From an uncultured Eubacteriales bacterium (lineage in GTDB: Bacteria > Bacillota > Clostridia > Oscillospirales > Oscillospiraceae), in contig LT599017.1 of assembly GCA_900079765.1 (NCBI GenBank), positions 2,449,766 to 2,513,765 of the forward strand: 64,000 bases of DNA, written 5' to 3'. The notes beneath the pieces are model-generated. The model did no database searches, was not told the origin of the DNA, and was given only the letters and a program-made list of their open reading frames with translations. Both the position numbers and the translations under genes were made by a program. Positions 53,247 to 62,318 of the stretch are shown here, piece by piece (the stretch's first letter is position 1; every line of letters begins with the position of its first letter).

Positions 53247-55538
53247 AGTTTTGACTTCTCCTTTCAAAATGGGCGCGGCTGCCGCCGCGGGTTTAAAAAA
53301 TTTGAGACGCAGTGCGTTGGTCACCACAGACACCGAGCTCAGGCTCATGGCGGCGGCGGCGAACATAGGGTTGAGCTGCCAGTTCAGCAGGGGGAAGAAC
53401 ACACCGGCGGCCAGGGGGATGCCGATGATGTTATAGATAAACGCCCAGAAGAGGTTTTGACGGATGTTGCGGATGGTGGCCTTGGAGAGGCGCACGGCAC
53501 TCACCGCGTCCAGCAGGTCGCTCTTCATCAGTACGATATCGGCCGATTCGATGGCTACGTCGGTCCCAGCGCCGATGGCAAGGCCTACGTCGGCCCTGGC
53601 CAGGGCGGGGGCGTCATTGATTCCGTCCCCAACCATGGCCACCCGCTTGCCCTGAGCCTGGAGGGCAGCCACCTGCCGTTCCTTGTCCTGGGGCAGTACC
53701 TCGGCGATAACAATATCCACTCCAAGCTCTCGGCCCACCGCCTCGGCGGTGCGGCGGTTATCTCCGGTTAACATAACGACTTCAATACCCAGGGCCTTGA
53801 ACCCCGCCACGGCGTCCTTGCTGGTAGGCTTTACCGTATCGGCTACCGCCACCAGACCCAAAATCTTGCCGTCCTCGGCAAAGTAGAGGGGGGTCTTGCC
53901 CCCGGTGGCCAAGGTATCGGCGGCGGCGGCAAAGCCCGCCAAATCGATACCCCGCTCCTCCAGCATGGCGCGGTTGCCCGCCAGGACGTCTACGCCGTGG
54001 AGTTTCCCGGCTATGCCCCGGCCGTGGTGGGCAGCGAAGTCCTCGATGGGGGCCAGAGGAATGTTGCGCTCCTGGGCCTCGGCCACGATGGCGTCTGCCA
54101 GGGGATGCTCGGAGGGCTTCTCCAGAGAGGCCGCCACGCAGAGGAGCTCTTCCTCCGTGGTGCCCGCTGCAGGGCGCAGGTCTGTCACCACGGGCTTTCC
54201 CTGGGTGAGGGTGCCCGTCTTGTCGAGCACGATGGTCTGAATGGTATGCAGGGTTTCAAGCGCCTCGGCGGACTTGATGAGGATGCCGTTCTCTGCCCCC
54301 TTGCCGGTGCCCACCATAATGGCGACGGGGGTGGCGAGGCCTAAAGCGCAGGGGCAGGAGATGACCAGTACGGCCACGGCGGCGGTGAGGGCCCGGGTGC
54401 CATCCCCGGTGGCGATGAGCCAGACGATGGCGGTAATCACCGCGATACCGATGACCACGGGCACGAAGACCCCGGCCACCCGGTCGGCCAGCTTGGCGAT
54501 GGGGGCCTTGGAGGAGGAGGCCTCCTCAACAAGGCGGATCATCTGGGCCAAGGTGGTGTCCTCCCCCACTCGGAGGGCCTTAAACGTAAAGGAGCCGGAC
54601 TTGTTGATAGCGGCGGCGGCCACCTTGTCGCCGGGGCCCTTCTCCACCGGAAGGCTCTCACCGGTAAGGGCGCTCTCATCCACCGAGGAGCGACCCTCCA
54701 CCACCTCACCGTCCACAGGGATGCGCCCGCCGGGGCGGACGACGATAAGGTCGCCCACCACCACGTCCTCAACGGCAATCTCCACCTCCACCCCATCCCG
54801 CAGCACGGCGGCGGTCTTGGGGGCCAGGTCCATCAGGCGGGTGATGGCCTCGCTGGTCTTGCCCTTGGAGCGGGTCTCAAGAAATTTACCTAAAGTGATG
54901 AGGGCCAAAATCATGCCCGCCGATTCAAAGTACAGGTCCATGGACCAGTGCTCCACCCGCATGGCGTCCCCGTGACCCAGGCCGTAGCCGATCTGGAAGA
55001 TAGCGGCGATACCGTACACCACCGCAGCAGCAGAGCCGATGGCGATGAGACTGTCCATGTTGGGCGCGCCCTTGAAGAGGGAGCGGAACCCCACCTTATA
55101 ATATTTGTCGTTCACGTAGAGTATGGGCAGGAGCAGGAGGAGTTGGGTAAAAGCGAAGGTAATGGCGTTCCCCGGACCGTGAAAAAGTTCGGGCAGGGGC
55201 CATTTCATCATGTGGCCCATCGCGAGGTAAAAGAGGGGAATCAGGAACGCGAAGGAGACCACCAGACGGCGTTTCATGCTCTTTAGCTCCTCCTCCAGTG
55301 GGGAGGGGCCGGCTTTGGCTGCGGCGGTCTTAGCGGCAGCGGGGAGGGCGGCCCCGTACCCCGCGTCGCTCACGGCGGCAATGATGGCGCCGCTGTCCCC
55401 GTCATAGTCCACCAGCATATTGTTCGCCATCAAATTAACGTTGACGCTCTTTACACCCTCCAGCTTACCCACGGCCTTCTCAATATGGGCGGAGCAGGCC
55501 GAGCATGTCATGCCGGTTACTTCAAATTTTTGTTTCAT
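53040..55538 (-). CDS. copA: Copper-exporting P1B-ATPase with C-terminal CopZ-like domain
   Basis: An 832-residue P-type ATPase. Its N-terminal HMA domain has [15 protein letters not shown] (about 8-22). Eight membrane helices follow, with the copper channel motif ISCPCALG. The phosphorylation site is [10 protein letters not shown], then SEHPLADAI and [16 protein letters not shown]. The helix-7/8 residues include [11 protein letters not shown] and MSLSSVSV. A second HMA domain, [15 protein letters not shown], is attached at the C-terminus (about 765-832), which is unusual because CopZ is normally separate. GAGGT precedes the ATG. It is 22 bases after csoR, in one operon. Confidence 0.95.
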   Translation of the reverse strand: MKQKFEVTGMTCSACSAHIEKAVGKLEGVKSVNVNLMANNMLVDYDGDSGAIIAAVSDAGYGAALPAAAKTAAAKAGPSPLEEELKSMKRRLVVSFAFLIPLFYLAMGHMMKWPLPELFHGPGNAITFAFTQLLLLLPILYVNDKYYKVGFRSLFKGAPNMDSLIAIGSAAAVVYGIAAIFQIGYGLGHGDAMRVEHWSMDLYFESAGMILALITLGKFLETRSKGKTSEAITRLMDLAPKTAAVLRDGVEVEIAVEDVVVGDLIVVRPGGRIPVDGEVVEGRSSVDESALTGESLPVEKGPGDKVAAAAINKSGSFTFKALRVGEDTTLAQMIRLVEEASSSKAPIAKLADRVAGVFVPVVIGIAVITAIVWLIATGDGTRALTAAVAVLVISCPCALGLATPVAIMVGTGKGAENGILIKSAEALETLHTIQTIVLDKTGTLTQGKPVVTDLRPAAGTTEEELLCVAASLEKPSEHPLADAIVAEAQERNIPLAPIEDFAAHHGRGIAGKLHGVDVLAGNRAMLEERGIDLAGFAAAADTLATGGKTPLYFAEDGKILGLVAVADTVKPTSKDAVAGFKALGIEVVMLTGDNRRTAEAVGRELGVDIVIAEVLPQDKERQVAALQAQGKRVAMVGDGINDAPALARADVGLAIGAGTDVAIESADIVLMKSDLLDAVSAVRLSKATIRNIRQNLFWAFIYNIIGIPLAAGVFFPLLNWQLNPMFAAAAMSLSSVSVVTNALRLKFFKPAAAAAPILKGEVKTMEKKLTIEGMSCGHCSARVEKALNGIDGVTAAVDLASKTATLTLAHNVADADLKKAVEDAGYTVTGIE

Positions 55539-55560
55539 AGACGTACCTCGATTCCTGGGA

Positions 55561-55824
55561 TTACTTCAATATCTTGTCTAACGTGTCGGCAAATTCGTTT
55601 ACCTTCTGGACACGCTCGGCGTCTGACTGGGCGGCGATGACGCAGTGCTTAAGGTGGGCGGTAAGGATTTCCTTGTTTACCCGGCTCAGGATGGCCTGGG
55701 TCGCCATGATCTGCTGAGAGATGTCGATACAGTACCGATCCTCTTCCACCATCTTCAAAATGCCATCCAACTGGCCTCGCGCCGTCTTCAAGAGGCGGGC
55801 CGTTTTCTTCTCGTCTGCCATCAT
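55561..55824 (-). CDS. csoR: Copper-sensing repressor CsoR
   Basis: An 87-residue all-helical repressor with the copper ligands Cys in [10 protein letters not shown] and His/Cys in HLKHCV, the CsoR C-H-C pattern. It begins with [16 protein letters not shown], the DNA-binding helix. AAGGAGGT precedes the ATG. It binds DNA without copper and releases it when Cu(I) is bound, inducing copA downstream. A matching operator lies just upstream. Confidence 0.95.
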   Translation of the reverse strand: MMADEKKTARLLKTARGQLDGILKMVEEDRYCIDISQQIMATQAILSRVNKEILTAHLKHCVIAAQSDAERVQKVNEFADTLDKILK

Positions 55825-55846
55825 GGGGCGGACCTCCTTCTAGGTT

Positions 55847-55911
55847 AATACCCCCCTGGGGTGTAGTGTATATCATAATGCTAGTATAGCTTAGCAATTC
55901 CCGCTTGTCAA
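55847..55911 (-). promoter_or_regulatory. csoR-copA promoter and CsoR operator
   Basis: Minus strand TTGACA (55911-55906), 17 bases, TATACT (55888-55883). The GC-rich pseudo-palindrome TACCCCCCTGGGGTGTA (55849-55865) is of the CsoR type and lies downstream of the expected start of transcription near 55876. Confidence 0.82.
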
Positions 55912-55969
55912 GTAGGAATTTTACTGATATACTGTTTCTCAACATAAGCTTAGGGAGCGGCGGGCAAAT

Positions 55970-56236
55970 ATGGATAGAACAAAATTGATTTCTCCCACAA
56001 CGGAGATAAAGACGGGGCCGAGGAGTACAAAAAAGAGTTTTTTGATTACGTTGAAGCAATAATCCACGGCAAGTCCTTGATTACGCAAGGCACCCTGATC
56101 TATCCAAGGTCATGCTGGGATGTAACTCCGTCATCTCGCGTCAAAAAAGACCATTGAAAAATGCGGAGGCAGGCTGACGGAAGTAAAGCCATATCTCGAT
56201 GGAAATACGATGGCTGTTTATTGGATCGTACTTTAA
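55970..56236 (+). pseudogene. Decayed GNAT acetyltransferase (internally deleted)
   Basis: ATG 55970 opens MDRTKLISPTTEIK, and after one frameshift the next frame reads DGAEEYKKEFFDYVEAIIHG, the start typical of a GNAT group (x-L-x-x-P-T-x-E-Y-K then EEFKKEFFDHGE). The middle is lost. A third frame near the end reads LASKKTIEKCGGRLTEVK and MAVYWIVL before TAA 56234-56236, the C-terminal acetyl-CoA-binding part. Three frames and a deletion show decay. It fills most of the 55870-56257 gap. Confidence 0.6.
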
Positions 56237-56257
56237 ACAAATAAGCGGGGTAAGCCT

Positions 56258-57295
56258 ATGCTGAGCTTAAAAAAGCCGGAGCGTCTGCGGCCCGGAGACA
56301 AGGTAGCTACCGTCAGCCTCTCCTGGGGGGGCGCGGGAGACGAGGAGATTTTGTGGCGCTATTATCAGGGCAAGGCGCGACTGGAAGAGGTCTTTGGCCT
56401 CCGTGTGGTGGAGATGCCCCACACCCTGGCGGGGACACAGTTCGTGTACGACCACCCGGAAAAACGGGCGGAGGACCTTATGGCCGCCTTTGCCGACCAG
56501 GAAATCAAGGGGATCTTCTCCTGTATTGGCGGGACGGACAGCATCCGTATGCTGCCCTATATAGACTTTGACCTCATGGGCAAAAATCCCAAGGTCTTTA
56601 CCGGCTATTCCGACACCACAGTGCCCCATTTCCTCTGCATGAAAGCGGGTATCTCCTCCATGTATGGCCCTGCCATCCTCACCGACTTCGCCGAGAATGT
56701 GGCAATGACCCCTTATACGGTGGAGGCCGTCCGGCGGGCTTTTTTCACCGTCGATCCTATCGGCCCGGTGGGCCCCAGCGAGACCTGGACCTCCCAACGG
56801 CTTTCGTGGGTGGAGGAAAACAAGAACACCGCCAGGGGCTTCCAGCCCAACGGTCCCTACGAGGTGCTGCAAGGGGCGGGCAAGACCCAGGGGCGGCTCA
56901 TCGGCGGCTGCCTAGAGGTGCTAAACTACCTCCGGGGCACCAGCCTCTTCCCCACGTCCGACCATTTCGATGGGGCCATACTCTTCCTGGAGACCAGTGA
57001 GTGTGAGTCACCCCCCTGGCTGGTGGAGGACGAGCTGCGCTGCCTTGGTACGATGGGGATTTTGAGCCGTCTGAGCGGCATCTTCTGGGGCAAGCCCCAG
57101 GGGGAGAAGTACGACAAGGAGTACCGGGACGTGACCCGCAAGGTACTGGCGGAGGCGGGCCGGGCCGACCTGCCAGTGCTCTGCAACGGCTCTTTTGGTC
57201 ATAACGAGCCCAAGACCATCCTCCCCTATGGCGCGCTGGCCGAAATCGACTGCGACAGCGCAGGCTTTTCCATTCTGGAGAGCGCGGTTTTATAA
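56258..57295 (+). CDS. S66-family peptidase (LD-carboxypeptidase/MccF-like)
   Basis: A 345-residue serine peptidase homologue. The nucleophile Ser118 lies in FTGYSDTTVPHF. The C-terminal acid/base residues are seen in ILFLETSECESPPW (Glu) and GSFGHNEPKTILPYG (His). The N-terminal LRPGDKVATVSLSWGG segment is typical of the MccF branch, which cleaves microcin-like aminoacyl nucleotides; LdcA-type members recycle peptidoglycan. Branch assignment is tentative. It is preceded by an acetyltransferase relic and followed by a hairpin. Confidence 0.9.
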   Translation: MLSLKKPERLRPGDKVATVSLSWGGAGDEEILWRYYQGKARLEEVFGLRVVEMPHTLAGTQFVYDHPEKRAEDLMAAFADQEIKGIFSCIGGTDSIRMLPYIDFDLMGKNPKVFTGYSDTTVPHFLCMKAGISSMYGPAILTDFAENVAMTPYTVEAVRRAFFTVDPIGPVGPSETWTSQRLSWVEENKNTARGFQPNGPYEVLQGAGKTQGRLIGGCLEVLNYLRGTSLFPTSDHFDGAILFLETSECESPPWLVEDELRCLGTMGILSRLSGIFWGKPQGEKYDKEYRDVTRKVLAEAGRADLPVLCNGSFGHNEPKTILPYGALAEIDCDSAGFSILESAVL

Positions 57296-57355
57296 ATCCT
57301 GTGAATTTTTATATATCGTTTCCCCTGCTCCCCATTTCTTTGATTTTAAAGAACA

Positions 57356-57387
57356 AGGGCGGCGCGACATCTTTGACGCGCCGCCCT
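57356..57387 (+). terminator. Hairpin after the S66 peptidase gene
   Basis: AGGGCGGCGCG and its complement, 11-base stem with a ten-base loop, 60 bases after the stop. No strong T-run. Confidence 0.55.
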
Positions 57388-57408
57388 CCCCGCGAAGAAA
57401 AAGAAAAC

Positions 57409-57447
57409 CGCCCTCGGGGTCAGATAAAAAATCTGTCCCCGGGGGCG
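57409..57447 (-). terminator. Terminator of the DUF378 gene
   Basis: CGCCCTCGGGGTCAGAT pairs with ATCTGTCCCCGGGGGCG around AAAAA; on the minus strand the stem is followed by GGTTTTCTTTTTC. Confidence 0.75.
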
Positions 57448-57474
57448 ATTCATAATGGATGCCCGCGCGCGGTT

Positions 57475-57687
57475 TTAGGCCTTTTCGTCCACGGTATCCC
57501 GCTCCCGGAACAGGAGGGAGATGCACCAGACGGCGGACAGGCCAACAAGCGTGTAGATGACCCGTGATACGGCGCTGCCGGAGCCGCCGAAGGCGAAGGC
57601 CACTACGTCGAAGCCGAAAATCCCGATACTACCCCAGTTGAGCCCGCCGATGATGGCGAGGACCAGAGCGATCTTGTCCATGATCAT
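57475..57687 (-). CDS. DUF378 small membrane protein
   Basis: A 70-residue protein with two membrane helices. It opens DKIALVLAIIGGLNWGSIGIF, the DUF378 signature (GGLNWGLVG), and the second helix follows RVIYTLVGLSAVWCISLL. ATG 57687 follows GAGGAGG; the frame is open 16 codons further. Function of the family is unknown. It lies 95 bases after cdd in the same direction. Confidence 0.85.
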   Translation of the reverse strand: MIMDKIALVLAIIGGLNWGSIGIFGFDVVAFAFGGSGSAVSRVIYTLVGLSAVWCISLLFRERDTVDEKA

Positions 57688-57782
57688 TTCCCGAGAAACC
57701 TCCTCTAAATGGATTTCCGGGTATAGCATGGGCACCTTTCGTACAAATTATTCAAAATGTTTTATTCGCGCGTTGCGCGCGC

Positions 57783-58190
57783 TCACTCCTCACGAGTCAG
57801 CGACTTGGGCCCGAAACCGTGGGGCAGCAGATCTTCAGAGAGGTCCAGCGTCACGAATTCATGGTCGCCCCGTGCCACCAACACGGTGAGGCCGGGGGCA
57901 AATTCGTAGAGCATCTGGCGGCACGCGCCGCAGGGCCAGCAGTAGTCGGCAGAGTTGCCCACGATGGCGATGCGCCTGAAGTCATCCCTGTGACCCTCGC
58001 TGACCGCCTTCACCAGTGCGGTGCGCTCGGCACAGATACAGGAGCCATAAGCCGCGTTCTCCACGTTGCACCCGGTATAGACTGAGCCGTCCTCGCACTC
58101 CAGCGCCGCCCCCACGGGGAAACCGGAGTAGGGTACATAGGAGCGCTCCAGCATGGCAAAAGCCAGCTCTACCAGTTCCTTATCGGTCAT
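57783..58190 (-). CDS. cdd: Cytidine deaminase
   Basis: A 135-residue zinc enzyme converting (deoxy)cytidine to (deoxy)uridine. The catalytic segment is NVENAAYGSCICAERTALVKA with zinc ligand Cys and catalytic Glu, and the second ligand pair lies in WPCGACRQML. The start has SYVPYSGFPVGAAL for substrate binding. ATG 58190 follows AAAGGGGGA; the frame is open further upstream without support. It lies downstream of a nucleoside ABC transporter, so imported nucleosides may feed it. Confidence 0.95.
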   Translation of the reverse strand: MTDKELVELAFAMLERSYVPYSGFPVGAALECEDGSVYTGCNVENAAYGSCICAERTALVKAVSEGHRDDFRRIAIVGNSADYCWPCGACRQMLYEFAPGLTVLVARGDHEFVTLDLSEDLLPHGFGPKSLTREE

Positions 58191-58198
58191 AAAAAGGT

Positions 58199-58250
58199 CC
58201 CCCTTTCGCGTTGTATGGGTATCATACCACGTGAAAGGGGGATTTTGCAA
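58199..58250 (-). promoter_or_regulatory. cdd promoter with an inverted repeat covering the ribosome-binding site
   Basis: Minus strand TTGCAA (58250-58245), 18 bases, TATGAT (58226-58221). CCCCCTTTCGCG (58199-58210) and CGTGAAAGGGGG (58230-58241) form an 11-of-12 inverted repeat. In a read-through transcript this would pair with the cdd ribosome-binding site; in a transcript from this promoter the upstream arm is missing. Confidence 0.5.
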
Positions 58251-58353
58251 CGACATATGGCTTTTTAAAAATCTTTCTTGCCCAGGCAGCCGCTCTCCCG
58301 GTAGGACAGATGACCTACCTCTTTTTCACCGGCTCTGGTAGGATAAAGCTACC

Positions 58354-59295
58354 CTACCGCTGGCCCTTGTCGTAGGGTACTCCCTCCGCTTTGGGGGCGC
58401 GGGACTTCTTAGACGTGAAGGCCAGGACCACCAGCGAGATGATGTAGGGCAGCATATTGTACAATGCGCTGGGCAGGTTCAACGCTGCCAGGAAATTAAA
58501 GCCGGTATACACGTTGCCCAGAGCCCGGAAGAAACCGAAGAGCAGGGCCGCCAGGGCGATGCGCGTGGGTTTCCACTGGCCGAAGATCATAACGGCCAGT
58601 GCCAAGAAACCGAAACCGGCCACGCCATTTTCAAACTTCCACTCGCTGACGCCGGCGGTGATGTAGACGATGCCGCCGAGGCCGCCCAGAAAGCCGGAGA
58701 TCAGCACGCCTGCGTAGCGCATCTTATAGACGTTGATGCCCACGCTGTCAGCGGCCTGGGGATGCTCGCCGCAAGCCATGAGACGCAAGCCGAAACGGGT
58801 CTTGTAAAGCGTGAGGTAGGCGAGAACCAGGGCCACGACGGCCAGCAGCATGAACCAGTTGAACTCGAACCCGGAGATGTTTAAAAGAAAGGCTTTCTTG
58901 GCGGCGATATACTGGATGGTGGAGGAGACGTTGTCTACGCTGGCCGAAGTGTTCATCGCCTTGACAAACACAGTGGCGGCGGCGGTGCCCAACAGGTTCA
59001 TGGCGGTGCCGACCAGAGTCTGGTCCGCCTTGAAATTGACCGCCGCAACAGCTAAAAGCAGGGAGTAGAGCATACCAAATACTACGCTTCCCAGGATAGT
59101 GAGCACCAAGATCAGAAAAGGACTTGTGCCTGTGGGGAGAAACTTCATCATCAGCGCCCCACCCAGAGCCCCCATGACCATGATGCCCTCAAGGCCAATG
59201 TTGATGACGCCGGAGTGCTCGGAGAAACAGCCGCCCAGAGCGACCAGAAGCAGCACGGAGGCAAAAATCAGCGTGTATTGAATCAGCAGCGTCAT
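58354..59295 (-). CDS. Nucleoside ABC transporter permease (NupQ-like)
   Basis: A 313-residue permease with about eight membrane helices. The family run GGCFSEHSGVINIGLEGIM near the start and VAGFGFLALAVMIFGQWKP later are typical of the BMP-type nucleoside/simple sugar permeases. It overlaps the other permease by four bases. Together with the ATPase and the lipoprotein upstream it forms a complete importer. The C-terminal tail is basic. Confidence 0.93.
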   Translation of the reverse strand: MTLLIQYTLIFASVLLLVALGGCFSEHSGVINIGLEGIMVMGALGGALMMKFLPTGTSPFLILVLTILGSVVFGMLYSLLLAVAAVNFKADQTLVGTAMNLLGTAAATVFVKAMNTSASVDNVSSTIQYIAAKKAFLLNISGFEFNWFMLLAVVALVLAYLTLYKTRFGLRLMACGEHPQAADSVGINVYKMRYAGVLISGFLGGLGGIVYITAGVSEWKFENGVAGFGFLALAVMIFGQWKPTRIALAALLFGFFRALGNVYTGFNFLAALNLPSALYNMLPYIISLVVLAFTSKKSRAPKAEGVPYDKGQR

Positions 59296-60452
59296 ACCTG
59301 CTCGCCCCCCTTCCCGTCCTTCGTTTCTTGAGCTTTGGCGGTCTCACGCGCCCTCTCCTCTTTCCGGGCGGCGCGCATATCCATAAAGTTTTTAAAGAAG
59401 AGGACGAAACCGCAGAGGTAGATGATGAGGGCGGAGATCAGATCAGAGATCTGCGCGGAGTACATGGTCTTATCCACGTATGAGCCGCCGTTGGTGATAT
59501 GCTGGATGAAGTAAGAGGAGAAGATAGCGCCGATGGGGTTCAGGCCGCCCAGGAAGGCCGCAGCGATACCGTTAAAGCCCATTGCGGGGACCGAGGATTG
59601 CGTGCATTGCCACTGTTCGAATCCGGTCAGGAAGAAGAGCGCCGCACCCATGCCGGCCAGGCCGCCAGCGATGGCCATGGTGAGGATGATGTTGCGTTTC
59701 TCCTTCATGCCGCAGTAGCGGGCGGCGAATCTGTTGTAGCCGGTGGCCTTCAGCTCATAGCCGAATTTAGTCTTATTCAGCACCACCCAAACGAGTATTG
59801 CCATGATGGCCGCAATTGGGATGGCGATGGTCACATACTGGTTTTTGGTGAAGAGGGTATCCAAGCCCATGCTGGGGATAATGGCGCTCTTGTTGGTGCT
59901 GGAGAGCGTCAGGGTATAGGGGCTGGCGACCTCTTTAACGTTGCTCAGGAGCATGTTCACGCCGTAAAGGCTGATCCAGTTGAGCATGATGCAGGAGATG
60001 ACCTCGTTCACGTTGCAGTAGGCCTTGAGCAGGCCGGAAATCCCGCCCAGCAGGGCGCCCGCCGCGATGGCGGCGAGGATGCAGATATACCAGGGCATCC
60101 CGAAGGCCAGAGCACAGAAGAGGCTTGCGCCCGCGCCTACCACGTACTGCCCGGCGGCTCCGATATTGAAGAGACCGACCTTATAGGCAAACAGTATGGA
60201 TAGGCTGCACATGACCAGCGGCGCGGTCTTCACCAGGGTGTTGCCCAGATATTTAAGCTGGGCGGGGACACTTGGGTAGGTCCAGAAGTTCTGGACGATG
60301 GTGAGGATCGCTTTACCCGCGCCGGCGGGGTTGATGATCAAAAGCACAATATAGCCGATGAGAAGGCCCAGGAGGATACACAAAAGTGAGGCCACCAGGG
60401 ATTGGACGCCCTTGCTCTTCAAGAGGGTACGAGCGTTTTTTTCCGGTTTCAT
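59292..60452 (-). CDS. Nucleoside ABC transporter permease (NupP-like)
   Basis: A 386-residue permease, longer than its partner through an extended N-terminus and a periplasmic segment (about 165-195, VASPYTLTLSSTNKSAIIPS). It has LFAYKVGLFNIGAAGQYVVG, the family's EAA-like cytoplasmic region, and FNGIAAAFLGGLNPIGAI. It lies three bases after the ATPase gene. The lysine- and glutamate-rich C-terminus is cytoplasmic. Confidence 0.93.
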   Translation of the reverse strand: MKPEKNARTLLKSKGVQSLVASLLCILLGLLIGYIVLLIINPAGAGKAILTIVQNFWTYPSVPAQLKYLGNTLVKTAPLVMCSLSILFAYKVGLFNIGAAGQYVVGAGASLFCALAFGMPWYICILAAIAAGALLGGISGLLKAYCNVNEVISCIMLNWISLYGVNMLLSNVKEVASPYTLTLSSTNKSAIIPSMGLDTLFTKNQYVTIAIPIAAIMAILVWVVLNKTKFGYELKATGYNRFAARYCGMKEKRNIILTMAIAGGLAGMGAALFFLTGFEQWQCTQSSVPAMGFNGIAAAFLGGLNPIGAIFSSYFIQHITNGGSYVDKTMYSAQISDLISALIIYLCGFVLFFKNFMDMRAARKEERARETAKAQETKDGKGGEQV

Positions 60453-60455
60453 CTC

Positions 60456-61985
60456 TTATTTCTCCTCCCTCTTGGCGCCGGCCATATAGAGGCCCAGCTC
60501 TTCCACCGTAGTGGTCTTGGGGTCCAGCTCACCCACGATCTCGCCCTCGTACATAACAAGGATGCGGTCGGAGAGGGCCATGACCTCGTCCAGCTCCAGG
60601 CTCACCAGCAGCACCGCCTTACCAGCGTCGCGCTGAGCCACGATCTGGCTGTGGATGTACTCGATGGCGCCGACGTCCAGGCCGCGGGTGGGCTGGACGG
60701 CGATGAGGAGTTCAGGGTCCTTGTCGATCTCACGGGCCACGATGGCCTTCTGCTGGTTGCCGCCGGACATGCTGCGCGCCGGAGTGGCGGGGCCCTGGCC
60801 GGAGCGTACATCGTACTGCCCGATCAATTTCTCGGCATAGTCGCGGATGGCCTTGCGCTTGAGAAACCCGGCCTGAACGAACTGGGGCTCGAAATAGCGC
60901 TGAAGGACCATGTTGTCCTCCAATGTGTAGTCAAGGACGAGGCCGTATTTGTGCCGGTCCTCTGGGATATGGCTCATGCCTGAGACCGAGCGCTTGCGGA
61001 TGGGTGCCTTGGTGATATCCTGACCCCTCAGGGTGATCTTGCCGCCCTCGACAGAGTCGATGCCCGTAAGACCGTAAACCAGCTCGGACTGGCCGTTCCC
61101 GTCGATGCCAGCGATGCAGACGATCTCGCCCGCGCGGCACTGGAAGGACACGTTCTTGACGGCATTGTTCTTATGTACCTTGGAGGCCACGGTGAGGCCC
61201 TCCACGTCCAAGACCACGTCGCTGGGCTTGGCGGGATCCTTGTGGACGATAAAGTCCACATCACGGCCCACCATCATGCGGGAGAGCTCCTCCTTGGTGG
61301 TGCCTGCCACGTCGACAGTGCCCATGTACTTGCCCTTACGCAGCACAGTGCACCGGTCGGCCACAGCCATGATCTCGTTGAGCTTGTGGGTGATGAAGAG
61401 GACACTCTTGCCCTCTGCTTTGAGGCCGCGCATAATCTCCATGAGCTCTTCGATCTCCTGAGGGGTAAGCACCGCCGTGGGCTCGTCAAAAATCAGTATC
61501 TCATTGTCGCGGTAGAGCATCTTCAAAATCTCAGTGCGCTGCTGCATGCCGACCGAAATATCCTCCACCATAGCGTCCGGATCCACCTTCAGGCCGTACT
61601 TCTCACTGAGGGCAACGACCTTCCGCCGGGCCTCGTCCTTCTGGAGGAATGGGCCTTTAGTGGGCTCCACGCCCATAATGATGTTGTCGAGGACCGTAAA
61701 GACCTCCACCAGCTTGAAGTGCTGGTGTACCATGCCGATGCCCAGAGCGTTGGCGTCGTTCGGGTTCTTGATGGAGACCTCCTGCCCGTCCTTCTTAATG
61801 ATGCCCTCCTCCGGCTGATAAAGGCCGAACAGGACGCTCATCAGGGTAGACTTGCCCGCGCCGTTTTCGCCCAGCAGCGCATGGATTTCCCCTTTTCTCA
61901 CCTGCAGCGTGATGTTGTCGTTGGCAATGATGCCCGGAAACCGCTTGGTGATCTTCAGCATTTCAATAGCGTATGGTTGTTCCAA
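60456..61985 (-). CDS. Nucleoside ABC transporter ATP-binding protein (NupO-like)
   Basis: A 509-residue double ATPase. The first domain is canonical: Walker [14 protein letters not shown], signature [15 protein letters not shown], Walker [12 protein letters not shown]. The second domain is degenerate at Walker A ([15 protein letters not shown], no GKS/T) but keeps MSGGNQQK, the pattern of RbsA/NupO-type importers. TTG 61985 is the start, six bases after GGGAGGAGA. A promoter lies in the gap to the lipoprotein gene. Confidence 0.95.
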   Translation of the reverse strand: MEQPYAIEMLKITKRFPGIIANDNITLQVRKGEIHALLGENGAGKSTLMSVLFGLYQPEEGIIKKDGQEVSIKNPNDANALGIGMVHQHFKLVEVFTVLDNIIMGVEPTKGPFLQKDEARRKVVALSEKYGLKVDPDAMVEDISVGMQQRTEILKMLYRDNEILIFDEPTAVLTPQEIEELMEIMRGLKAEGKSVLFITHKLNEIMAVADRCTVLRKGKYMGTVDVAGTTKEELSRMMVGRDVDFIVHKDPAKPSDVVLDVEGLTVASKVHKNNAVKNVSFQCRAGEIVCIAGIDGNGQSELVYGLTGIDSVEGGKITLRGQDITKAPIRKRSVSGMSHIPEDRHKYGLVLDYTLEDNMVLQRYFEPQFVQAGFLKRKAIRDYAEKLIGQYDVRSGQGPATPARSMSGGNQQKAIVAREIDKDPELLIAVQPTRGLDVGAIEYIHSQIVAQRDAGKAVLLVSLELDEVMALSDRILVMYEGEIVGELDPKTTTVEELGLYMAGAKREEK

Positions 61986-62049
61986 GCCGACTCTCCTCCC
62001 CCTTGGTAATCTTTGCGCCGCGCCGGCAGCGTTTTGCTAAACTGTTCTT

Positions 62050-62078
62050 ATTATACGACATCCCGGCGACAGTTCCAA
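62050..62078 (-). promoter_or_regulatory. Internal promoter of the nucleoside ATPase/permease genes
   Basis: Minus strand TTGGAA (62078-62073), 17 bases, TATAAT (62055-62050). Confidence 0.65.
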
Positions 62079-62243
62079 GGAAAAATGACGGATTTTTATT
62101 GAGAAAGCAAAATTTTTTTGTATAGAGCATAGCCCTTTTCATAAAAGATACCTTTTCAAGCTATTTTACGCGAATTCGGCCAAGCTATGGCCATGCGCTT
62201 GATTTTTAAGGCGGCTGTGCGGAGCTCCGCCACATAGCCGTTT

Positions 62244-62303
62244 TATAGATTTGCCCCAGGCAAATCTATAAAAAAGCGGACAGAGCAATGCTCTGTCCGC
62301 TTT
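62244..62303 (-). terminator. Two stacked hairpins after the BMP lipoprotein gene
   Basis: AAAGCGGACAGAG and its complement (62273-62303, five-base loop) is followed on the minus strand by TTTTTATAG. A second perfect stem, TATAGATTTGCC with its complement (62244-62270), comes right after. A third, imperfect GC-rich hairpin lies at about 62213-62242. The rest of 61986-62318 is AT-rich and carries the internal promoter. Confidence 0.8.
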
Positions 62304-62318
62304 AAAATGCAGATTTTT

